Source of the DNA: Stereocaulon alpinum
Taxonomy: Eukaryota; Ascomycota; Lecanoromycetes; Lecanorales; Stereocaulaceae
DNA: 47,262 nucleotides
Assembly: GCA_018257865.1 (NCBI GenBank)
Contig: JAEUBA010000141.1
Location: 1-47,262, forward strand
Reading direction: 5' to 3'
This document shows, one piece after another, positions 11,605 through 22,436 of this stretch; the first letter of the stretch is position 1; every line of letters starts with the position of its first letter. The position numbers and the translations under genes are program-made. The notes under the pieces are model-generated. The model was not told the DNA's origin. It ran no database searches and saw only the letters and a list, made by a program, of their open reading frames with translations.

Positions 11605-14600
11605 GTCGAAGTGTACCACCGTTTGCCCTGCTGGCGTAGTATCACGCACTCGGTGCGCAAGGGCTTTGTCAAAGGGTCACGCAAAGGAGGACAGTATCAA
11701 ATTAACTAGCGACAGTCACTTCTCGGCTGCCGTTATTTGATACTGTTTGATCCTTAATTCTGTCGAAGCTGTCAAGTACGCGGATATTGTTACGAGATGA
11801 GGAAGTGGGAGAGTAAGTGTATAGCAAAGAACATGAATGCAGCCGTAAGTTTAATTGGTTATTCTCGATACCACCGAGGAAAAGACTGTCGACATGAGAT
11901 GGTCAGAGATAAAGTGGAACGAGATTGGAGATGTAGAGGCAATTGGGGTGATTGTACCCGAGGCAGGCTCGATCTGGCTTTGAGAAGTGGCAAGACGGAG
12001 ACAATGGGAAGGAGCAACTATTCTCTGTCATAGCTTTAGTTCCTGACCGATGTGATACCCTGCATCATACATGGCTCGCATTGAAGGCGAACTGCGCCAA
12101 ATGTCCGTGATAGGTGACCCATCGCCCCTCAAGGGGTTGACAAAGGCCGTATCCATAAGACAGGTGGCTATGAAATTCTCAGCTGTTTCCTTAACTCTCT
12201 TTCTGCCTGATTACGATCGCTACCTTAAGATGCCACTTCTGTCAAGACTCGCAACAGACGTTCGTACTGATTGAAGGGCTGCAGCGCCAGATCTAGGCAA
12301 AGCTGCAGCGGTAGTGGTAAAATCTTACCTATTTGCATAATTATCCAGGCGACAAAGTAAGTGCAGACACGTTCATGGCCTTGTACAGTCGTCTACCGAT
12401 CCCATTTGAGAGACAGATGAAATGCAAAGATGTTAGAAGACCATTCTATGGAGGATGCAAAATTCGTAGCCCGTCCTTCCGTGATCTCGAATCGAGTCAT
12501 TTTTGAGAAGGAGTAATATTTCTAGGGCAAGCCAAATCTGAGATTTACAATCGATGAATTCGTCCTCGATAAAAGCAGTCCCTTACGACCTCAGATTTGC
12601 TGTCACTACGTTGGAGGTACGGATTTCAAGAAGTGAGGCATCGAAATTGTGGTTTTCTGTGCCTCACTGGTCGCCTCTGTAAGACAGTGAGGCTACAGTC
12701 CATGCGATACAAGAATAGCATCAACACCAATGTTGCAAAGCAGATTTTGTGACGTCGCGATGGGAGATCGCTGTTACTTGGAGACCGCCCCTAGAAGGGA
12801 AGTAACTTTTGATATGTCAAATCCTTACGTTTTCGAGGCTGTGTTGCACACCACGGTACCCATCAGTGTCACTCGCTTCAAACTTGGAGTACTAGGGACG
12901 TACAGCAGTAGCATGGTGGATGTTGATATGCATTCTATAATGAGATTCATCCTGTTCTTCTGTCAGCTTGTTTCTTCAACACAATTGTGCCCAGCAGATC
13001 ATGTTCAGGCTTGCACTGCGTCGCTCTTAACGCAGTTCCCAAGGTCCCAAAGTATTGTTAATATATCTGAAACTTCTCCAACGAGAATTTCTTATTTTCC
13101 ATGCGACATCGGGCCTTTCCTGAAACCATCATGCTGGTTGTGAAGTCTTGTGGCAAAGCTTCACGCTATGCCTGCCGTTCCTGATGATTTACCACTCCCA
13201 GACACCGCGCCTAAGGTATTACCCTATAACCTCCAGATCGACGTCCATCACAAGTTCCAGGCCTCAATTCCCGCTGCAACGGACAGTGGCGCCAATCCAA
13301 TTGGCCAATGCTACGCTCATTGATGTGCAATATAACGATAACAAGCTTCAGCACAGAGCCTTCTTGTCTTTTAGAAGTAGCAAGCGGTGAATGAAATGTG
13401 ATAGATCAAGGGACGTTCTGCTACCACAAACTCTTAGTTGATGCAACTTGAGAGTGCGAAGCTCACATCCTGACGCTGTAGTGCGGTATATGGCACGGAG
13501 ATTGTGCATCAAGCTTCCATATAACGCGTCTCCATCACTCTTATTATCTTCAGCTTCATTCCCAAGGTCTCGCTTTGTGGACTGGCTTCTCCACTTCACA
13601 TACATAGGTCTCTCCTTCAATGAAATACAAATCCATGCGGAAGCAGCATCAATTGGTGCCTAAACTGGTCGCACACTGCCATCCGCGGACCTGAATATGC
13701 GAGTCTCCGTGCCTTATGCCAATTCTTCAAGCTTACCCTTTCGCTGATACCAGTGCCGCAACAGCCGAAGCCACTGCACCCGGAGGTACAACCCAGCATG
13801 TCGCACTCGTCGCGAGCATTGTATGCTCTATCGTAACCGTCATCATCTGTGGGCATCCTCGCCTGGGCCAAGGGCTCTTTGTACTATTCCACGGGAGCAG
13901 AAGCTGTGATTATACCGGTCCTGTCTCAGAGCGACCAAGCCACTCATCTAGACTAACGACCTCAAGAAGAGCCTGCCATACATGCTTGTCGAGATGGAGA
14001 TCATTCTATCTTCCCTTTCTACATCTGGATTTTCAGCATCACACGCTACCGATAGACCCTCAGTGTCACTGACTTGGCAGGTGACACACCACAACGGCAT
14101 GACCCTTTTATAATTCTTTTGCAAGTTCTGGACTTATCGATCTCATATGGGGCCTATGTGACGCTGTCAAGGTTCTGATTCAGCTACATCTCGGCTAGAA
14201 GGTCCTTAGCTATCAGGCCAAGCGTGCGTCAAGTATTCTGCCGAGGAGAAAGCAGCACTCAGCCGTTCCCCTCGGAGCACTCAATCGAGCCTCACAAATC
14301 TCACTTAAAAGCCTGTGGCAAACCTCCCAAAAAGGCTCCAGCTGCGCGGTATGGTTCGATTCAGCACGTCTTCAGGGAGCGGAGTCTCGGCGACGATAAA
14401 TCATCTGTATCGGAGGTCAAACTTTCGAGTCATGTAAACTATTGCCACTGGTCCTCAGCGAGTCGCGTTAGCCTGATTGGATTGGTGTATAAGGGGAGAT
14501 GTTGGTTCGTATCGGAGTTGAAATCATAGTGTCAAGGCACAAAGCTATTGAATCCTTGAGATGAATCTGTGAGACCTTGCAATACACAAGCCAGCGTTAA

Positions 14601-14914
14601 AAGTCCAACATCAGCTTTTTGAGTGTAGCGAATATGGAGTATCGATGAATGCTGTAAACGTTGAGCACAAGATGCATAAAAGTGACCAGTAGCACAGTGA
14701 ACACAGTAAAGAATATAGAAGAGCTGTACAGTTGTAGAATCGGCGTTGGAGGAAGAGAGGTATGTTAAGGATGGCTGAAAAGCTTTCAAGGCGGGCGGAA
14801 GGATCTCGTCAACGCCTTGACACATGTCCACTTCAACCCCTCCGAGACCACTCTGATCCAAGACTATAGGTTCAACATGACTTCTGCAAACTCATCTGAG
14901 CCTTCCCCGTGGCC
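11605..14914. other. Sparse 3.3-kb stretch without a recognisable gene
   Basis: Composition is normal, but I found no family signature. The longest open frames are 12730-13143 (+, 137 codons), 13716-14072 (+, 118 codons) and 14224-14529 (+, 101 codons). A short frame starting at ATG 13166 has coding-like sequence (MPAVPDDLPLPDTAPKVLPY) but ends after about 53 codons. An inverted repeat (GTGAGGCA at 12633-12640 and its complement at 12660-12667) could form a hairpin. The region may hold a lineage-specific or decayed gene. Confidence 0.45.
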
Positions 14915-15711
14915 ATGTCCAACGCCCCACCCATCATCATTCCCGCCCCAGAGCCGTCCACCACCTCGCCCGCAACGATCATCTTCCTCCACGGATTTGG
15001 CGACGATGCCAATGGCTGGACAGGTTCAACACCCCTCCACTCTCCCACTGTAGCCTGCTGACATCTCTCCCCCATAACATAGATCTCGTCTCGCAATTCC
15101 ACACCGCCAACAAGCTTCCTCACCTGAAATGGATCCTACCCAACGCACCCGAAAACCGCGACGCCATGGCTCAAGCCTGGTACTACCCCAAGCCCTTTTC
15201 GCCCATACCTATGCCTAAACGCGCTGGAGAAGAGGAGGAAGATGATGATGAGGAAGACGACGAGGAAGGTATGATGAGGAGCGTCGAGTACATATGCGGG
15301 TTGATTGACCAGGAGGTCAAGGAGGGAAAGGTACCGCTGGAAAGAATAGTCGTGGGAGGTTTCAGCCAAGGGTGTGCAATTTCGCTGTTGGTGGGGTTGT
15401 TGAGTAGGTATAAGGGGAAGTTGGGTGGTGTGGTGGGGCTCTCGGGCTATCTGCCGTTGAGTGGGAAGGTTGGCAGATCATGGTCAGATGCGAAGCCAGA
15501 AGGCCAGAGCATTACGAGGTGGTTCTTGGCCCACGGCTCAAGAGATCAGCTGGTGCCAAGAAGGATGTTCACGAGCTACAAGGAGAAGCTGGGGGCTTGG
15601 GAAGGGGATAAAGTCGAGGCGAAGGTGTACGAAGGCATGGCTCATACTTCAAGTGGGCCAGAGATTAGGGACCTATGCAGTTGGTTGGAGAAAGTTGTGC
15701 CAATGGCTTGA
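14915..15711 (+). CDS. Acyl-protein thioesterase / carboxylesterase-like alpha/beta hydrolase
   Basis: Two exons (14915-15023 and 15083-15711) encode 245 residues. The 59-nt intron has a GTTCAA donor and a CTGACAT branch point. Splicing restores the family sequence GWTDLVSQF. Motifs are IIFLHGFGDDANGW near the N-terminus (oxyanion region), the nucleophile elbow GGFSQGCA (Ser131), HGSRDQLVP (Asp191) and GMAHTSSG (His224), which together form the Ser-Asp-His triad. These serine hydrolases of the cytosol remove S-linked palmitate from proteins or cleave short esters. The length is typical, with an added acidic tract at about residues 84-98 (EEEEDDDEEDDEE). I see no signal peptide. The exact substrate cannot be told; other members of this superfamily are lysophospholipases. 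Confidence 0.88.
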
Positions 15712-16269
15712 ATTCTTGTCTGATCTTACATGAGATACCAATGGCTATGATGTCCCTTGCTTGCTCTTCCTCTCCTTGCTTGCCCATATACCGACCTTGC
15801 ATAACCCAGTCGTCTAAGCTTCATATACCAAGTTTGTCGAGGTTGCAGTAGGCGACAAGGTCTCTACGACTCCGTCTGCTACTTTTCATCTACTCTTGTG
15901 TACCGTCCCGGGCAAGGAATGCTTCAGCTGAGCAGACAGACATTGAGCTTACATTAGGAGGCGTGTGCAAAAGCAATCCCAATGGACAGCGCTTCCGGCA
16001 GCACACCAACGAAGCCCTCGGGGAAGGAACGAAAGACACTGGGCTACGTAGGCTTTTTTCTCCTTGCCAGATCCTGTCTTGACTGACATGGAACCCAGAC
16101 ACACTGTTGGGACACCAGCAGCAAGCCTCAGCAATGGGCGGCAGCATTTCTTCTGATCGCTGAAGACATACATCTCATCGTTGCAAACGCCACGATCCCA
16201 ACTGGCGCTCCTTCGAATGGAGAAGACGTCAGCATAGTATCCACAACTGAAGGTGTTCACCTTAGTGTT
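15712..16269. other. Intergenic stretch, possibly with a missing 5' exon
   Basis: This separates the hydrolase from the small C2H2-like gene, both on the plus strand. The frame of the downstream gene stays open for 61 codons before its first ATG, back to a TGA at 16084-16086, so part of this stretch may be an undetected 5' exon. No other feature was seen. Confidence 0.4.
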
Positions 16270-16737
16270 ATGCACGAAGGTCACGATTCTTTCACTCTAT
16301 CATCCCAGCCAACATCCTTCGCATTCTGCAAAACAGCGCGAAACCCCTACGACGAAACCGTTACCGCAGTTCTCATACGCGCCAAAGCAAGAGCCGGCGA
16401 TGCCATCAAGATCAGCAGTGACGGTGACTGGCACGAGTGGTTAGCCGGAAGAAAACTCGTGAAGCAGCTATGGCCGAACGAGAAGATTGCATGCCCCTTC
16501 GACAGAACAAGTGATAGGGACTACGATTGTACTGACTCTGAAGGAGAAAGAGAAAGGGGCTCGAATGAATGGACTTGCCTGGTCCCTGGCTGCCGCAAGA
16601 GGTATTGGGGTAGAAATGATAATTTGCTGGCGCATATCACCAATGTTCATCTTACGGCTGATGAGAAGAAGCCAGGACATATTAGTACATCGGAGGCAGA
16701 GACTTTGGGATTATCTGCTATGGATGCGAGGTATTGA
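16270..16737 (+). CDS. Small hypothetical protein with a C2H2-like finger
   Basis: A single frame of 155 residues. Near the C-terminus it reads WTCLVPGCRKRYWGRNDNLL followed by AHITNVH, a C-x4-C-x12-H-x4-H arrangement compatible with a C2H2 zinc finger. The middle is mixed-charge (DCTDSEGERERGSN) and the N-terminal half has no known domain. A nuclear or nucleic-acid-binding role is only an inference from the finger. The start is uncertain because the frame is open upstream of the ATG, so the gene may have an earlier exon. Confidence 0.5.
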   Translation: MHEGHDSFTLSSQPTSFAFCKTARNPYDETVTAVLIRAKARAGDAIKISSDGDWHEWLAGRKLVKQLWPNEKIACPFDRTSDRDYDCTDSEGERERGSNEWTCLVPGCRKRYWGRNDNLLAHITNVHLTADEKKPGHISTSEAETLGLSAMDARY

Positions 16738-17418
16738 GCTTATCTCTGGGGTCTTAGATGTTTTGTTTGTACTTCGGCTTACTTCGGTTGCATGACTGAG
16801 TCGAGACATTCCCGATATCGGGTCTACCTATACGAAAATCTATCCATCTCACTCTCCAAGTCAGCTTCTGCGCCAGCATCCGGAATCAGTCTCTCTTCCA
16901 TAGCTATGGTGTAGTACCTTGCTAGGGTGTGTCACACCCGTTTTCGCTCTCACGGAATATACAATCGCCCGTTTCTTGGTTCCGAACTCGTTGAGGTTGA
17001 TGACGATTAGGTTCCCTATGGTAGTACATTCTTTGGGGGCTCAGCATCAACTATCTGCCGGATAGCGCCAGACAATCATAAACAAGCAAAAGACAAACTT
17101 TTCCCCCTCTCATGTCGTGATTGAATACATAGTAAGTGATTTGCAAGCTAGTCTTGATCGCAAAATATTCCACAGGCATCGATGACACGTCTCCAGAGGC
17201 CGTCATCGTAGGAATCTCCTAACACTGTCAGATCCCAACCGGTAGACAGCCATCTGAGTCAATTGGGTCAGGGGAGCACCTGCTTAGTGCAAGAGGGCTG
17301 GGTGAGAAGGAAACGCGGATGTTCACCTTCTCGCCTGATGCAGTGAGATTGAAGACGACATTGGTTCGCTTCCCGAGCCGCAAAGCTCTAAGAGTTCTTG
17401 TGCGGCAATAATGTTCCT
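16738..17418. other. Convergent intergenic region
   Basis: It lies between the stop codons of the C2H2-like gene (+) and the basic protein gene (-), so it should hold both 3' untranslated regions and terminators. I saw no repeat, RNA gene or coding frame here. Confidence 0.5.
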
Positions 17419-18438
17419 TTAAGCCAATTGCAAGTCCTCGGCTGGTCCTTGAGCCCTGGTTCGCATCTTGTGGGCTGGGGGCGCAGGGGCGCGCTCTTTT
17501 GGTGTCTTCCGTTTTGTAACCTTCGCATTTCCCCGGGCTATAGTAGGTTTCTGCTTCTTTTCAGCCTGCCTTGTGGGCTTCTTTGGGGCTGGAGTGCGAC
17601 GCATTGGTGTTGGAACATCCACCACCTGTTTGTCATCCTTTGTCGTTGAGTTTCTTGCTTCAGGCTGTAGCGCGAGTGATGCATCCTTCTTGGCCTTCTT
17701 GGTGCTTCTTGAAGCAGCTATCGCCTGTGGGGACGTCTTCCTCCTCGCAGATCCACCCTTGCCATTCATTTGCTGAGCGGCATTCGAAGTCGGGGCTAAT
17801 CTAGATCGTCCAAAAGCTTCCATGTGAGGCTGCCGAATCAAATGCAGGCCATTCGTAGATTCAACGTTGCCCTTGAATGCCAGTGATCTCCTGGTCCTTG
17901 TGTTGGCAGTTGGCGGTGGTGTCGCCGACTTCCTAACTCTGTTTTTGCCATTGACCACTGGCGTTTGCCGAGACCGTTTGGATCTCGCATCTACGCGGGA
18001 ATTGGAGGCAACTGGCTCAGGTGAGGCGGGTTGCGATAGATCCGATCCCCCACAATCACCTCTAGTATTATCAGGGTCGTACTTGGCCCAGAATTCTCTC
18101 ATTTTCATGCCAGGCTCTCTGACACCAAAGAAAATCCACTCTCCTCCTTCATGGCGGCCGTAGATCCTGGTTTTGCTGTATGGTACACCAGATATAGGCT
18201 CCAGGGTCTCAGTTTTCGCTCCTTGCCATTCATGCTGTTGCGCGATGGGAGCTGCTTGTGCGGCCAGACTGTCCTCGGGTGACAGCCCATCCCAAGAAGA
18301 CGTGACTCGCCCTACCTTAGTATAGGAGTCTTGACTGCGCATGATTCTGAGGGTTTCTGTATCGGGCGTGTACTCCTCCGATGAGCCATCATCGAAGCTG
18401 TCTGGGGCAATGAAACCCGTTTGTTGTTTGATCTCCAT
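17419..18438 (-). CDS. Basic, mostly disordered hypothetical protein
   Basis: A single exon of 339 residues begins at the ATG at 18438; the frame extends slightly further upstream but only to non-ATG codons. The N-terminal 140 residues look folded (GVPYSKTRIYGRHEGGEWIF, REPGMKMREFWAKYDPDN) and may be a small conserved domain I cannot name. The remainder is low complexity and rich in Lys, Arg, Pro, Ala, Ser and Thr, with short basic clusters such as RKSATPPP, TKKAKKD, RRTPAPKKPTRQ and TKRKTPKER. These resemble nuclear localisation signals and AT-hook-like chromatin contacts. A nuclear, DNA- or chromatin-associated role is inference only. The gene is divergent from the FHA-kinase about 1 kb away. 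Confidence 0.7.
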   Translation of the reverse strand: MEIKQQTGFIAPDSFDDGSSEEYTPDTETLRIMRSQDSYTKVGRVTSSWDGLSPEDSLAAQAAPIAQQHEWQGAKTETLEPISGVPYSKTRIYGRHEGGEWIFFGVREPGMKMREFWAKYDPDNTRGDCGGSDLSQPASPEPVASNSRVDARSKRSRQTPVVNGKNRVRKSATPPPTANTRTRRSLAFKGNVESTNGLHLIRQPHMEAFGRSRLAPTSNAAQQMNGKGGSARRKTSPQAIAASRSTKKAKKDASLALQPEARNSTTKDDKQVVDVPTPMRRTPAPKKPTRQAEKKQKPTIARGNAKVTKRKTPKERAPAPPAHKMRTRAQGPAEDLQLA

Positions 18439-19416
18439 GGCCAACTCGATAGCCACAGCTATTCACGAGGCAGAAGGCCGTTTCGAAGCTCAGCCTGCTT
18501 GCGAACGTTGTTTGTTGGAAAGGAACGGGCAATTAATGTCTTACTGCTCGTGGTGTGCTAGGTAAGGCCCAGTGTATTTTGGAGTTTGAAACATGCGGTC
18601 AACGGAAGACAACGCTTGAAATATCCCAGGACCACAGTTGGCGAAAGGAGAGTGGGCTGCATTTGTGTTCGCCCAACCCCCGAGAGTGAGGGGTCGCTCC
18701 GTCATCTATTAATATCATTAAGTTCGTGTGTCACTTCGGAGTAGCCACGTGAACGGGGATAATCGCAGCTAAAGTGGAGCTCGGTACACCCAATCGGATG
18801 TACCTCGATTCATCACGGCACGCCTGTGCAAGATAACCTGTAAATCTAGTCCTTGGCACTGAGGTCGCAAATCATTGATGACGTGGGCTTTGAGCTGCTG
18901 GTATGGTAATCCGATACTCACTCGTTTCGTAACCCAGCATTCATCTAACGTGCTTGAGCAGTGAGACAGTCGGTTTATGCTTCAAACATGTGTGAAAATA
19001 TTCGAAGGTTCTTGTTTGAAGAACTCGTCGATTGCCGTTGACTAAGAAACGGAGTCTCATCTGGATATATACCTCGATAAATTTGGAGCGCTCGCTTTGT
19101 CCCATGACTGCTTCATCTCGTTCTGTATTCCCAGTTCTAAGACTCATAGGGAGGGCATGGCTCGATTGCCACAAGTGCAGACTGATGAACATGTGCTGCC
19201 TTCTTCCGCGCTCTTCTCGGCCACTTAATCTGGTTATCGCTCAGTGTCACCATCGTAAATGAAACAGCGTCTCATTCTACTCGGCGAGTATTTGCCTTTT
19301 TTACATCTCTTGATGAGCACCATGACCGACTTTTCCTTCCCCCTCAGTCTTTTTCCAACCCAATAGTATCGAGTGAGAACAAGAACACACACTCTCCATG
19401 CTCAACAATCGGACTG
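18439..19416. other. Divergent promoter region
   Basis: About 1 kb between the starts of the basic protein gene (-) and the FHA-kinase gene (+). It presumably contains both promoters. Short frames on both strands show no coding character. I identified no specific regulatory site. Confidence 0.5.
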
Positions 19417-22094
19417 ATGACATACAGAGAGCTGGGAGCTGATTTTAGTATGGAACCTGCTTCAAGCATACCCATCGTCCTATTTTACCTACTCAACAAC
19501 AACAAACTCCCCATCAAATGTTCGAAGTACGGACTGCTAGCGACTCATGATGAAGACCAAGGACCTGAATACAAGATAACTTTTGATCGACAGGTCTCGA
19601 TAGAAGAACCACAGTGTTTGCTAAAATTTGGGACTGATCCCGCGCAATGTAACATCGTTCTTAGCGGAAATGATATCAAACCCCTCCATTGCAGAATCTG
19701 GGCACAGCTCAATTCTGGAATTCATGTTTTACTCGTGGAAGACAAGTCCGCCACTGGTGCGCAGTATTGGGATGCAGACCACCTCAATAAGGGCATCAGT
19801 AAGTCTGTCATTAGCAACGTGAGGGCGGTGAGAAATCTCCGAGGATTGAGAGTTGGACCCTACCATTTCACCATTCGCTATCCCAAGGACGACAAGGAGG
19901 TATTGGAGCTCCAACGCTGGACTCACAGTCAAGAACCAAACCCAGTCACCCTAGCGATGCTAAATTTTCAGTGCGGTGGCGTACGGCCGCGATTCGACGC
20001 CCTGGAACGTATAGGGATGGGCGGTAATGGAACAGTGGGAAAGTGTATGGAGAAGCGTTGTGGTCTCATGGTTGCCATGAAACAAGTCGGCTTCACGAGC
20101 ACAGTGCACCAGAACGCCGTATCAAAAGAAATCACGTTCATGAAGTCCCTGAAACATGTAAGTCATCTCAGCACTTTCAATATGTCGGATCTGACAACTC
20201 GTAGCATCATCTTGTTGATTTTCTCTTTCATGAGCCACATTCCTCGAGTGTGCTGATAGCGATGCCACTCTACCAAGGTTCGCTTTTGGCCATCATGCCG
20301 ATCTCTAACATGACGGTCCTCGAGCAGGTCATGATGCAGGTCATGACCGGTGTACTCTTCATGCACCAGAAAGGCGTCTTGCATAGGGATATCAAGCCCG
20401 ATAATATCCTCGTGGCACGAAAGACTCCTATTCACGCCGTACTCGCTGATCTCGGATGGGCGGCCTCGCTTGACGATGAGTATGCACTCAGGCGACCCTG
20501 TGGTACCGTAGGCTTCAACGCACCTGAAATTCCGGAAGAGGGCTCGTCGGATACACTGCAGACAACAGCCATCGATGTCTTTTCTTTAGGAGCAACATTC
20601 TTCTTCATGATAGAACCGGACCAGTACAGAGACGCAACATTCGTTGCGGCTTTGGCGAATATGTCCAGTCGACCGCCAAGATTTTACGCTGGGCTCGTGT
20701 TGAGCATGATGGCTCCAAATCCACAAGACAGGCCATCACTCGAAACGTGTCTTGAGGTGGTGAATAAAAAGATGTACACGTGGACCAAGGAAAGCCAGCC
20801 AGTGGAAAGGACAAGCATTGGACGAAGCGTACGACAGGAAGCAGTGTCAGAGACCCGATCAACATCGTCGAGACTCAAGCGAGATGCAAGTCCACCATTA
20901 ACGATTCCGTCTGCAGACGTTGCCGCCATACAATATCCTGCCCGACTGTCACCACCTGCTCTAATGGAAAAGATCATCAAGCCCAAGACACTGGAACCGC
21001 CACAGAGTCCGGTGACGCCTGGAGATTTCAGACGACCGCCAAGGCCCGGTCCCGTTCGTCTTGTTGACCGCGATGCCAAACCGCCGTCCTACAAAACGGC
21101 AACAAATTCTACAGCAAATCGGACTCCTCGGTCGAAAGCCGACCGAGTGGCAGTGGACCTAGAACGTCAGGCCAAACCCACTGAGGCAACAGCGAACCGC
21201 GTTGCAGACGCAGCAGCACAACGCACGCATTGGACTCAGAAACATGCAAGGCCCCCAAGAGATCGATTGAGACTCCCAGCGCCGCAAGCTAAAGAAGTCA
21301 AGGAGGATAAGAACGTTGCAAGGAAAGAGCCCACAGCTGCTCAAGCACCATGTCAACAGCGAGCACCAGTTGATGCCCGCCCACGCCCAAGAACCCAACA
21401 ACTCAAGAAAAAGGGCCCACACTCGCGCCAGATACTCGCGTCCACCCACGAACCTCTACGAACGACCATTGGCAAGTTGAATTATAATATCAACGACCAC
21501 TTGCACCGCCGGATCCGGCGACACCCCGCGAGAGAGCGATTGATATACAATCACGCTCAAATCAAGAAGAGAGCGAAGCAGCTCCTTCGCGGGCTTTGGA
21601 AAACGTGCACAGGCGTTGCTGATACGGTTGTGGCCGTTGGCGATATGATTGTGGGAGGTGTCGGGCTCCCCTTGGCCGTGGGCGAAGCGGTGTTCAATAT
21701 CTACAGAGCCAATCGTGCTCTGAATGGCATGACATATGACACCGCTGGCCTGGGATGCAATCCCGATGGCCGTTTGATATATGGTCTGCACTCCCGTGCC
21801 CTCAAACCTCTTTCCATTACCGGGTATAAAGCAGAGCGTGTCCGATCGTTTCAGACGTGGCCCGAATCAGATGAAGCGTCTTGTTTCAGTAATAGAACGA
21901 GGAACTTTGTGGCGGAACATCGAGCGACGAATCCTCAGGAATACTGGGAGACGGTCGAGGGGAAGCGGGTGGCTGCAAAGGCCAAGAGGCTCGAGGATAT
22001 CGCAGAAGAGCCTGCCGGCGACGGAGTTGTCCAGATACCGCGCTCTGAAAACGTTCAGCAGTGTAATGAGTGGGTGTATGCTGTCTTCGAGTGA
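19417..22094 (+). CDS. FHA-domain serine/threonine kinase with long C-terminus
   Basis: Two exons (19417-20157, 20205-22094) joined by a 47-nt intron encode 876 residues. Splicing joins SLKH to HHLVDF inside the kinase N-lobe. Residues of about 50-160 resemble a forkhead-associated domain, which binds phosphothreonine. The kinase domain starts near Phe193: glycine loop GMGGNGTV, ATP-binding Lys222 in VAMKQ, catalytic loop HRDIKPDN with Asp309, and APE in NAPEIPEE. The magnesium motif is DLG (329-331), not the usual DFG. From about residue 430 the protein becomes basic and Pro-rich. A segment of Gly/Val-rich hydrophobic sequence (VADTVVAVGDMIVGGVG) follows near the C-terminus. The order FHA-kinase recalls checkpoint kinases of the Rad53/Chk2 type, but similarity looks distant. 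ATG 19450 is an alternative start. Confidence 0.85.
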
Positions 22095-22436
22095 GTCTAT
22101 GGTGTTCGAGGTCGATGACTGCATGCGAGCATGGCGTTCTGGGTTTCTTTCGTCACTCTTTTAGTATGAGGATTTGACGATATAGAGGTTTCCATCTGGG
22201 ACTTCGGACAGCAGCAATGTTGATTACATTGAACATGTACCCACTAATAATGTGAATGCGAGTTGATAGATATCACGTCGTCTTTCCTATGCAAAGGTGA
22301 TTTCTGGCCTATTTGAGATGTCAGCGCATGACTACGGGGTTGATCAAGCTCCACATCGTAACTTGACCAAATCAATATTTGGTGCCAGTATAAGAGTGCT
22401 TCTTGAGGGCTTTGGAAGTGCTGTTTGCATAATGGT
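22095..22436. other. Convergent intergenic region between kinase and PheRS
   Basis: These 342 bases separate the stop codons of the kinase (+) and the synthetase (-). They should carry both 3' ends. No coding frame or repeat was seen. Confidence 0.5.

Noticed and set aside
13617..13871. An 84-codon minus frame with a Gly/Cys-rich segment
   Set aside because: No signal, no domain, and an overlapping plus frame is equally open. Coding status cannot be supported.
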